Source of the DNA: Prochilodus magdalenae
Lineage: Eukaryota > Chordata > Actinopteri > Characiformes > Prochilodontidae
Length of the DNA stretch: 64,000 nucleotides
NCBI GenBank assembly: GCA_024036415.1
Contig: JAMWET010000160.1
Location: 324,501 to 388,500 of the forward strand
Direction of reading: 5' to 3'
The position numbers were made by a program, and so were the translations under genes. Below the pieces are notes generated by a model. It worked only from the letters and a program-made list of their open reading frames with translations, was not told where the DNA came from and made no database searches. Positions 34,358 to 45,100 of the stretch are shown here, one piece after another (position 1 is the first letter of the stretch; each line of letters opens with the position of its first letter).

Positions 34358-35506
34358 TATATGATGAATGGTTAATACAGACTCATTAACTGAGACATTA
34401 ATTGAGAAGGTATAAGGTATGTATTCCAGGTTGGCTTGGTCACTGGCTCAGCTCCATGACCCTTTCCCTGTTTATTTTGAATGTATCTGATGAACCTCCA
34501 GTTTAACTCTTTACTACTTGTATTGAAAAGACACTGGACAGTGCAGCTCAGTGAAGCGGGTTCTTCTCACTACAAGTTTCTGGGAAGCTGCTTTGGGACC
34601 GTGTATGTTATAAACATCACTATAAAAAGAAAATTAAACCAAATTAAGTGTGTCAGGCCACTGTTACAGCTGCCCTCTTGTGTTACTACAGGGGAATGGA
34701 GAGGGAGAGAGATTTTGGCCAGGGCCAACAGATACAGTACCGGTTGTGTGCCGTACAGGCTTCAGGAGGGCTGTCTAATGAGCATCTCTTAATCAAGCTC
34801 TAATTGTTGGAGCATGATCGCTAGTGACCTGGATAATGGGAATGGCCCTGATTAACGATGTGTGCTCAGACACAGTAGGAGATGCCGCCCAAAACCACAA
34901 CTCATTGATTCATTAATTCATTCATTAATTAAAAAGTAGCAAAGAGGCGCAAACAATAGAACAGCAGATGACAGGGGGCACTGCAGGAGTGTATGGCTTA
35001 TTTAATGAAAGCCATGTTTTGCTATGGAGGAGCGTCTGATGTGAATAATCATCATTACTTTATGTACATTACATAGGCACTTATTGCTGATGGCATGAAA
35101 CACATAAATACTGCCCGCTGCGTTTATGGAAACTAATTAAACTAAAAAAAGGAAATGCGGAAGCGCAGAATGTTGCCCAGCTTAAATGGTTCCCACTTCC
35201 TGCTAGGCTGTTGTTGGTGTGGAAGGAACAAAGGATGACTAAACGACACACGAGTGCAGGTTAGTACATCTGTGAAATACAGTTTGGAGATCTGCCCTGT
35301 GTGAGTACATGCAGATTGGTGGCTGTAGGTTAAAGGAAACAATAGAGTTTGTGAATGGGGTAAAAATAAATGGGTATCTATTGGGGGGTGGCAAGTGGCG
35401 GCCAAACCAACATTGAATTCGGGCTTGGGAGTTTGTTCTGAGAAGGTGTATTAGAAACGGTGTCTCTGGGTCCAGCAGAAATACAGTACTTAGGCATGCA
35501 CTTTTC
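34358..35506. other. intergenic DNA, no feature recognised
   Basis: Unique-looking sequence. The stretch 34790-35060 lacks obvious repeats and could hold conserved non-coding DNA, but nothing specific supports this. Confidence 0.6.
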
Positions 35507-36594
35507 TAGGCCTGTACCCGACTCAGAATTTTGTCAGTCGAATCGGATTTGCTCATCTTGGTCGACGATTTGACTATTCGTTTACATTTTTTTCTCCATG
35601 TACATTATCTAGTAATCAGTAAATCAATTTGCATACGTTTCAGATCTGATGTCCTCCTCATTTAGAAAGTCAGCAGAGTCACAGGGACATATTTCTGAAT
35701 TAAAGGGCTGGGGTGTATGATGATCGATCTGAACTGGAGCCTTTAGTTACAGGATACAGCACAGGGCAGCAGCGCGTATTTAAACTAAACGTTAGCGCTT
35801 ATAGCTTATAGTCTTTTTAATTTCACTTTTAACAGCTTCTTCAGTAGGAGGACCCTTCGTCTTTCATCTCTCATAAATAATGAACTGCTAAATAAAACCA
35901 AATTAGTCAACATTTAAATTATTTTTAGATGGAAAAGAAGAATGGTAGACTTGAAACAGTTTATTATATTCCCCGCGCTGGAATCATTATCTCTCGTTTA
36001 TCGGGAGGCATGTTAAGTGTTTGTGCATATCTTTAAATAAAGATAATCTCAGCTGTAGATGAATAAATATAAATATCTGTAATTTAGGTTCTAAAATAAT
36101 GGAATTATAATAAAACAAACGTCTTCGGTCCGTTATTCCTTCACCGCAAACAGCCGTTATGTCTAAACCGAAAGTCAGCTCACTTGTTTGAAGCAGTGTT
36201 CCATGTCTGCCTAAATGACGAGTAGAATTCGGTTTAATTTGTTCGGATTCTCTTTTTCAGAAGCTCCTCCAGGCTTTCTCTGAGACATCGTTCCCCCGTG
36301 TTTCTCAGCTTCACGGCTTCCTTAGCGGTGAACCGCCAACGCACATCGTCACGCGGATTAAATTTTTAAAGGATACGTCACATCCTGGTTAGACCATTAT
36401 ATATTTATTATTCCCCTTTAATAATTATTAACATGTTTTTTTACATTCTTAAAGTTCTTGTGCATTTTGGTAAGCTTTAGCCTGTTTTACGGGAAAAGAA
36501 AGGTCTCTGTTCTCAGTCGACTTGAAGGGTCTCAGTCGACTTAAAGGGTCGCCGACTGACGACTCGAATCGTCGACTTCTAGAGGGCAGTCCTA
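35507..36594. mobile_element. hAT-like element, 1.09 kb, with 8-bp target duplication
   Basis: The left end reads TAGGCCTGTACCC and the right end, reverse-complemented, TAGGACTGCCCTC. Flanks are CACTTTTC (35499-35506) and CACGTTTC (36595-36602), an 8-bp duplication with one mismatch. Subterminal GTCGAC and CGAATCG motifs repeat at both ends (35548-35580; 36514-36576), as in several fish hAT families. No transposase frame is visible. Confidence 0.82.
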
Positions 36595-36839
36595 CACGTT
36601 TCCATTCATTCTTACTTGGGGAAAATTTCTGGGGGGAAAAAATCCGTGAAAAACGTGGTTTCCCACGCGGAAACAGTGCATCTGGTCAAAAAGCTGTAAA
36701 AAGCCTCGCAGTCCCAATTAGACTCAACAATTAGTTCGAGTTGCCAGTGCGCAACATAATAAACAGTCAGTGGCGACAGGCACTTTTGCAGGCACTTAGC
36801 GGCTATTGGCACTAAACTGAGTAGTAGTGTTCGCCTACC

Positions 36840-37065
36840 TGCGCTGGGATTGGCTAGAAGGTATTTCAATCAGCCGGTACAACAGCCAGTCCCAGGGCAT
36901 GGGGCGGGGCTTGTAGGCGATTTGGCGGGAGAGGCGAATGTCGCGAGAACGAAGTTGTTAGGCTAACCGGAGCTGCTAACAGAACACCATCGAGGCGAAG
37001 CTCTCTTGTTTCTCGTACAACTGGCTTATTTCCGCCGTTATAAACAAGAAGAGAAGTTTAGAAAG
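36840..37065 (+). promoter_or_regulatory. CpG-rich TATA-less promoter-like island and possible untranslated first exon
   Basis: A GC-rich, CpG-dense stretch in AT-rich surroundings. It contains an inverted CCAAT box (ATTGG, 36849-36853), a GC box GGGGCGGGGC (36901-36910), an E2F-type site TTTGGCGGGA (36921-36930) and TCGCGAGA (36941-36948), a core-promoter motif of vertebrate housekeeping genes. A consensus donor AAAG|GTAAGG follows at 37066. The arrangement is that of a cell-cycle or housekeeping promoter plus 5' exon, but the gene is not identified. It begins about 240 bp after the hAT element. Confidence 0.5.
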
Positions 37066-37150
37066 GTAAGGTAGTTGTTTGTTGGTTATTTCCTATCTCT
37101 CAATCTACGGAAACGTTGGACTGGAGTAGGGTGTCGGCTTCAAGTTATAG

Positions 37151-37400
37151 GACCATGTTTTCACCAAAACAGCTCACATCCAAACAAAATGGGTATCCCT
37201 GAGAGAGGACAGAGACCGACAAAGCATTACCTCAAGCACCTGAAACCAAACACTTTTGGTCGAATTGTCCTTTACCATTTTTCCAGCCTTTTAGAGTGGA
37301 GCAGGAACATTCGAACAAGAAGCTGGCAACCTCTACCTCTTTGAATAGTGTCGGGTCTCCCACTGATTTTCCATATAAATATGTATGGAAAGACGTTTAA
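37151..37400 (+). pseudogene. unidentified short ORF downstream of the CpG island, broken by TGA
   Basis: A possible 85-bp intron (GTAAGG at 37066 to AGTTATAG at 37150) leads to an ATG in good context (GACCATG, start codon 37155-37157). The frame runs 15 codons, meets TGA at 37200-37202, then stays open for 65 more codons to TAA at 37398-37400. The long open stretch after the stop (with TDKALPQAPE, FWSNCPLPFFQPF, FPYKYVWKD) suggests a decayed coding exon. I do not recognise the protein. It may equally be the start of a non-coding transcript. Confidence 0.35.
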
Positions 37401-39049
37401 ACTTAGGAAAAGTGTGATTCACCACAGCAACGCATGTGCATGGTCAGTTAATGTATATTATAATAATAGAACAACACAGCTATAGGTCTAAGACGGTGGT
37501 GGTCCTAAATTTAATAGGTTTCAGATCCAAAGTCCAAAGTCTGGAGGCACTTCAAACTGTCTGGGTAGATTTACCATCATGTACTACATATAAAGTACGT
37601 CTCTGAGTGGCCGGCAGCTGAACCTGTATTTGTTTTTGGGAAGACCCTTCTTAGAAAGCACCAAACCGTGTCTCGAAGCACACAAACAACTGATCTGTTA
37701 AATGTTAAACCACAGGTGTTTAATTTGTTCATGTATTTGTTTGATCTTTATTTATTATATTTAATGAGAAATATGAAAGCCTATTATACTCATCCGGTCA
37801 AAGTTATTATTTCACAGCAGACAGTGTTATCACTGTTCTGTTTTTCAGGCTTGCTGTTCTTATTTTAAAATTTAATTCATTTATATTATGAGTTTTATGT
37901 TGAAAGAGAGAAAGAAGGCAGCTGATGCGGTTGACAAAATCGCATTTCTTAACAGGTGGTGTTTGTAGGTTAATGTGTTTATTATTACACATTGTTTTTC
38001 AAAGTATACATTAGACTAACTTTATTTAAACAGAAAACATATGTTTTTCATATGTGCTGCCTCACTATTCCTCAGAATACTATGGCAGCTTGACAGTACA
38101 TGTTGGCCATTCATATAGGCCGCATTTAAAAATGTATCATATGCGGCAGGTTTTTAAATCCTTGAAAATATGTTCCCTCATAAATCATCACTTAAATTTA
38201 TGCCAGTGGATTTTCTGATTGCTTGATGGCCTGTCTTTTTGAAAAAAGAACAAATAGTCAAAAAGTCAAACATTCTGAGCCCTGCTTAAATCGTGTTGAA
38301 TTTTTTTTTTTTGGCGCACCAATGTTTGAATGCATTTAAAGAATAACCCTTAGATTATTTTCCATGAGCCATGCATTATAAAAATTTACATTTGTGTCCT
38401 TCTGTTTGCTGTTATCTGAACAAATATACCTTTTATAAATATCTGTAATAAGTCACATATTCAGCAGGAGATATAGCAGGAAATGGCATTATTCAAGTTT
38501 CTTTAAGCTCATAGGATGAAAAGAAGATATAGCCTACTGTAGTTCAACATGAATAGATCAGTCTCAAGGTCTGATTCACTGAGCATGACCTGGTCTCTTG
38601 GGTATGGTAAATACTTTACTTAAAGACTGGATGTTTGTCGTCACTGTTGTTAGTCATCCGAGTGACATGGCTGCATTTTTGCATGAGGTCAGTGGGAGTT
38701 ATTAGAGGCAGCTCCTGAGATGATGCATATCACTGAAGCAGTAAATTAATAAGATGGCAGTTCAGAAATAGACGAAGACATGCATACTGTGTCTTTGGAT
38801 CCATTCTTGTTCACATTTCTGTAGCCCTGCCCCACGTTCTCATCTCATCCAGATGTTCTGAGTCCATTTGGGTTTGCACATCTTCTGTCACATTTGTATA
38901 ATATATTATTGCAAAGCATGGATGCCTTATGTGTTCTGTCCCTCTCTCCTTCTGTCTTCTCAAGGGAATAAGCCCCATAAAAAGCTCACTCATACTTTAA
39001 ATTTTAAATTGGTTGTTGCGCATTTACCCTGCACCAATTTGAAAATGAA
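37401..39049. other. intergenic DNA, no feature recognised
   Basis: AT-rich unique-looking sequence. No continuation of the putative gene at 36840-37400 was recognised here. Confidence 0.6.
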
Positions 39050-40090
39050 AAAATTGGGCAGATGTTATGCAGAAGCTCAGCAAACATTTCATCACCTTAT
39101 ACCTTACTATACAGATCATCTCCAGATCTTTCAGGTTTCCGAGCTGTGTCTGGGCAACATTGAGTTTCACAAAGATTTTCTATTGGGTTCTGGTCTGGAG
39201 ACTGGCTAGGCCACTCCAGGACCTTGAAATGCTTCTAATGGAGCCACTCCCTAGTTGCCTGACTGTGTGTTTTGGGTAATTGTCATGCTGGAAGACCCAG
39301 CCATGACACATCTTCAATGCTCTTACTGAGGGATGGAGGTTTTTGGCCAAAATTTCTCGATACATGACCTCATCCATCCTCCCTTCAATGCGGTGCAGCC
39401 GTCCTGTCCCTTTTGCAGAAAAGCATCCCGAAAGTATATTGTTTCCACCATTGTTTTCCATACTGCACGGTTGGGACTGTGTTGGGGTTGTACTCTTCCT
39501 GCTTCTTCCTCCAAACACGGTGAGTGGAGCTGATACAAAAACAGCTCTGTTTTGGTCTCATCTGACCACATGACCTTCTCCCATGCCTCCTCTGGATGCT
39601 CCAGATGGTCATTGGTGAACGTCAAACAGGCATGAACATGTGGATGGTGTAGTGTGTAACTAATGGTCCTCTATGAGACTGTGGCCCCAGTTCTCTTCAG
39701 GCCATTGACCAGGGCTAATTCCTGACCCTTCTCAGAATCATCCTTACCCCACGAGGCAAGATCTTGCATGGAAACCCATATTAATCAAGATTGACAGTCA
39801 TCTTGTGTTTCTTCCATTTTCTACTAATTAAGCAACAGTTTTTGCTTTTTCACCAAGCTGCTTGCCTATTGTCCTGCAGCCCACCCCAGCCGTGTGCATG
39901 TTCCTGGTGTCCTTAGACAGCTCTTTGGTCTTGTTCATGATGGAGAGGTTGGAGTGTAATTGATTGTGTGTTTTTATACAGGTAATAAGTGCTTCTTAAA
40001 GAAAAATGAACAGCTCTGTTGGAGCCAGAAATCTTGCCTACCAACGTATGTGGTCAAATACCATTTTCATGCAATAAAATGCCAATTCAT
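39050..40090 (-). mobile_element. Tc1/mariner element, decayed
   Basis: The minus strand carries Tc1 transposase remains in several frames: [35 protein letters not shown], and [13 protein letters not shown], which holds the second catalytic Asp. The frame shifts several times, so the gene is dead. The + strand text (CTGGAGACTGGCTAGGCCAC, TGTCATGCTGGAAGACCCAG) is that of a very common teleost Tc1 family. The right end near ATGCAATAAAATGCCAATTC fits the family's end. Terminal repeats were not defined. Confidence 0.88.
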
Positions 40091-41039
40091 TATTTCCTCT
40101 CCATTCTTTATAGGTGGGAAAACTTAAAAAATCGTTTTATTTTTAATAAATATAATTTTTTTTTAATTAAAAAAAGTTGTATTTACCGTCATGCATTCTG
40201 GAACAGTAAGAAAATAGCTGTCACATGACAGCTACAATAAGTTGTTAAAAATAAATTGTAAACTGACTTGTTCTAATTTGAACAGTACAATTATTTTTTT
40301 AATTTTTGACTTTGTTACAAGGAAAATTCTAAACCTGAGATAATGATTTTTCATTAGCCATGTATAAGATTTATACGTTTTATAAGGTGTCACTTTATTA
40401 CAATTTATTACAATTATGTCACAATTATTATTTTTATTCATAATTTTTTTACTAATTTCCTTTTCCAATGCTAAACGTACACTTACATTTTTCTGTTTAT
40501 TTATTAAGCTCGCAACCAGTGACCTGTCATGTTATCTTTTTAAAGCAATCTGTTTGGTGTTCAGTAGAGTCACGCATGTATTTCCCCATCCCCCAATTTG
40601 AACTTTTTCTTCCAAGCATTCTGAACATTGTTAACCTGTTTCAGTGTGTGTAATAAAATCATGAGGAAATGTGCAGAACGCCATTGTTCTAATCTCTGTG
40701 CAAATACTGCCTCAGAGGACTAGAAATCACATCTTGCTAAGATCCAATTTGTGTTATACTCGCCAATTACTTTCACGCTCTGCTTGCTCCCATCTCAAAC
40801 AGAAAGAGCAGATTAGCGGTTACACTTCTGCACAATGCAGCCCCTAATTAAAAAAACAGCCCAGGAAAAAGGTCTGGTGACACTATTTGTGTGATTCAAT
40901 ATTGTATTCGAATATTGTATCTTTATTCACGGAAGCACTGGGACCCAGCCTTTTCTAGAGTTCTGTAATGTTAATCCCAAATGAAATTGGGGAAGAATAG
41001 GAATGGATACCATTAGAATTTTGTCCATACTTATAGATA
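40091..41039. other. intergenic DNA, AT-rich
   Basis: Very AT-rich at 40100-40500. No feature recognised. Confidence 0.6.
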
Positions 41040-42118
41040 CAGTGGTATCTAGTAAAGTTTTTGCCCCCTGTGTTTTTTTTTTGTTTTTTTGTTTTTTTTC
41101 CCTTTTGCATGTTTGTCACTCAGATCATCAAATGTTTCAGATAATCAAACAAACTTAAATATTAGTCAAAGACTAATGCAGTTAATTAAACAAAGGTTTT
41201 TATTATTAAGGGAGAAAAAAATCCAAACCTATGTGTCCCTGTGTAAAAAAGTGTTTGCCCCCTAAACCTAATAACTGGCTGGGCCACCCTTGGCAGCAAT
41301 ATCTGAAATCAAGCGTTTGCGATAACTTGCTATTCTTTTACTGCCCTGTGTAGGAATTTTGGCCCGCTCATCTTTGTAGAATTGTTGTAATTCAGCCGCA
41401 TTGGAGGGTTTTTGAGCATGAACCGCCTTAAGGTCATGCCACAGCATCTTCAGGATTCAGGTCAGAACTATGCCACTGTTTTTCTTCAGCAATTCAGAGG
41501 TGGACTTGCTGGTGTGTTTGGAATCATTGTCCTGCTGCAGAACCTGTTAGTTTTAGCGTGAGGCCTGTAGTTCTTTGGATGTTGTTGTGGGGTCTTTTGT
41601 GACCTCTTGGATGAGTCGATTTTGGTACTTGTCGCATTTCGTCCACGGGCTGTGCCGTGGAGGTACAATTTTGTCGGACTGGGAACCATTTCCTGGGAAG
41701 GTTCACCACTGTTCTACGTTTTTGCCATTTGTGGATAATGGCTCGCACTGTGGTTCGCTGGAGTCAAAAACTTTAGAAATGTCTTACAACTCTTTACAGA
41801 ATGATGGATCTCAGTTACTTTCTTTCTCATTTGTTCCTGAATATCTTTGGATCTTGGCATGATGTCTAGCTTTTGAGTATGTTTTGGTCTACTTCTCTTT
41901 GTCAGGCAGGTCCTATTTAAGTGATTTCTTGATTGAAAACAGGTGTGGCAGTAATCAAGTCTTGGTGTGGCTAGGGAAACTGAACTCGTGTGTAATAAAC
42001 CACAGTTATGTTTTAACTGGGGGGCAAACACTTTTACACAGGGCCCTGTAGGTTTGGATTTTTTTTCCTCCCTTAATAATAAAAACCTTAATTTAAAAAC
42101 TGCATTTAAAAAATGTAA
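41040..42118 (-). mobile_element. Tc1/mariner element, internally deleted
   Basis: Long inverted repeats are visible: GGTTTTTATTATTAAGGGAG near 41193 pairs with its reverse complement near 42085, each running inward to GTGTTTGCCCCC. On the minus strand the transposase begins MPRSKDIQEQMRKKVTEI near 41861, passes into the helix-turn-helix region (RAIIHKWQKRRTVVNLPRKW) and jumps to the C-terminal region (QQDNDSKHTS-like, near 41520). The central catalytic part, about half of the gene, is missing, and the frame is also shifted. Confidence 0.9.
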
Positions 42119-45100
42119 TTAGTACTCTTATTGATTATACTCTCTATGATAAAGATAAAACATGAAAATACATGAAAAGATTTAAAAAGATCTAAATAGG
42201 TTGTGGTCATCTCCCTACAGTTCAAAACATTAACAGCCGTACACAATACAAAATTGTTTGACCAATTGACATTAATTGCTGTATTATGAATAAAATGATA
42301 ATTAATTAAACCCCAGGAGTGATGTTTGGCAACAAGTGACTAAGAATTCATGACAGAGCCAAACTCTGAAGTGTGTTATGCTTTTCCAAAAAGCCTTGGA
42401 TATGTTTGCTAGCCTTCAGACTGCAGGTGATATGGAATCTCGCTAATTTGTATCTGATTAGGCGTCCGCTAGCAGTGTGGTCACACTACCAAAATTATGA
42501 CTGATACGATGCCTAAAAATCTTGCTACTGATACTGAAACTGGACCATGCCAAAAACCTAAAATGCAAAGAAAAGGAATGGTATAATAGACAAAAAATTA
42601 AACGAGCCAAAAAATAAACAAAAAATGTAAAGCCTAATAAACCCAAGTCATTTATAACATTTTAATTGGGTTGTTACAGATAATTAGATCAAGGTCATGG
42701 TGTTTAATAAACCTTTTGTAAACCATGTTGTACAGTAATCTGATGTCCCCAGTGTCCTTCAGCTGATGTGATTTCTTTGGTTATTTGTAACTGGATCCCA
42801 CTAGTTAAATAGCATCCACTTTACTGGATGCATGTTCTAGTAATAGAAATGTGCATGCTGTAATTACCATTATCAGTACTTTTGAGTTTAAATAAATAAT
42901 TTATAACTGGTGATGTTAATCTACTTGTGAACACCTCCTTTGAAGCTTAGATGTTTAGTAATGTTACAAGTGTGACCGTACAACCCCACCTCATTAGGTA
43001 TACCTTGTATCTGCATTCACTGTCCATTTTATCAGCTTAGCTAATCATATAGGTTCACTTGGTAGTTCTACGGTTACAGACTGTTGTTTGCACGTTTTGT
43101 TAGTCCCCTTCCAGGACCTTCAATTTTAGAACATTTGTGGATGACCCTAGTTCACCTTAAATAACCTTTTAATGTCCGATATTGAAAGACTGTTGATCAA
43201 CAAAGAAATTTTAGAACAAAACCAAGCTCCACAGATCAGTAGACTTTGACCAAGCAAGCAGTTGCATTGCCATTCTTCAGAAATTTAGATACAGACCTCA
43301 TAATCACAAGCTTCTTGTCTGGGGCTTATTTAAGGCGTCCATATTGTTAGTGTCACAACTGCATGATTAACAGTAGTTAGCATTGTCAGCTACAGCATCA
43401 TCACTGAGCAGTGAAGTCAGTAAGTCGACCAGTCTGGGCCCTCTATACAAGCTAGCAGTTAACAATTCATGTAATGCTAGCTTATGGCCTCATTTAAGTC
43501 AGATTTGAAATATTACTTCTTAACCACCTCCCACTTCCCCCAATTAGCTGGCTTAGATTATCAAAATATCCTAGTTACTTTAATGCTGGTAACAATTTCT
43601 GATAATGACATTTACACTATTATGTCATCCTATCAGCACTTGTAGCACAGGTTTGAGGTTGACTTTGTTTCTGGTTAAACTTTACTGTTTCTAGAAGAAA
43701 CAAGAAGTTAGTCTCAGCTTCATAGTTTAATTCTGGTAGCATTGTTGATGAAGCTGATTTAATATCCTGCACAAACATTTTAAGCTAACTGTTAATGTGG
43801 AAGGTAACAAATTTAACACAATTATATCAGAACCCTGGGATGCTGTGCTGAAGTGTGTGTGTTTGTTTTTGTGAGTGATTTTTTTATTAATCTGTCCATC
43901 CATCTCCTCCCCTAAAGCTAACATATAACACTGCGTTAGCATAGAAAACACACTGATATGCAAAAGTCATGGGATAGCTATATGTAAATTGATTTAGAAG
44001 TGTTGTTACCTTAAGGGACGGTTTGGAAACACCCATGCTTGTGTATGTTGTGAGGGCTTATCTTGTAAGTTTGGCTGAACACTAGCCAGCTTACTCATGG
44101 CAAGGTGACCTGAATTAAAGAACAAGGCATGATGGTGGAATCCCTTATTTGGGCACAGGTCGGGCAAATGTGCATGAGCCCCTACCAGCATAGTACTAGT
44201 TCCTGATTACCATGCAGAGATAAGAAAATAACTAAATAATGATAATATGTAGTCCTTATATTATTCGTGCTTCAGATGCAGGGAAGAGACTTGTTCAGTA
44301 TATTGAGACAGAATAATTAGAGAATGTATAATCCCTGTTTTGGAGAAATTGGCATTCAATAAAATGCAAAGGAAAAAAATAATACAAATCTTGAATTTAC
44401 AAAGAAAGAGAATTTCCATTTTTTTCACTAACTGTATTATGAACTTAAATATTATATATTAAATATTTATCTAAGAATAATGCAAGCCCTAAAACTTTAT
44501 ATCGAAGTATGTTTATATAGACAATTAAAATGTATGTCAGCTTGTATTAAGATGCAGGGTATCTTCTGGATTGCTTTCCAGCACCTTCAGCAAATCCTGT
44601 GGATATTCTCGGTGGCATCTAGATTCATTATAAGACACGCAAAGAATACTAGAGCATAGTAAGAAAGTAAAAACTTTAAAAATCATGGGACAAGGCACAA
44701 CGAAAGACATATGTGCACAACTGCTTTTCACCCACTCAATCGACTCTTTCTTCCCTGTATCATCCTAATGAAGATAGATTCACCCAATCTATTCCCTGAC
44801 ACCAGCACAAGAACTGGCCTAGCCATCCCTTCACTTGTCATCCTCTCTTCCACACGTGCTCGTTCGTTTGTGTGCTTGGCAAATCCTTTTCTGGAGCAGG
44901 GTAGGCCGTGATGGTGCATTGCAAGAGTGAAAAGGGCAAGAAATTTGTCACCTCCTTCAATGAGGGCCCCAGCAGAGAAACAATATCATTAATCTCCTGA
45001 CATTTCAATATTGTATTAACCTTTCTAGTGAAAATCCGGCGTCTCATTAGTCTAGTAAAGGGAGAAGGGAGGATGGTAATCAATAGAACAAGCTTTCAAC

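Noticed and set aside
39180..39625. Intact Tc1 transposase gene
   Set aside because: The conserved blocks are spread over different frames with stops between them; it is a dead copy.
41714..42031. Genuine 105-residue protein
   Set aside because: Its second half is the decayed N-terminus of a Tc1 transposase and its first half is the element's untranslated end.
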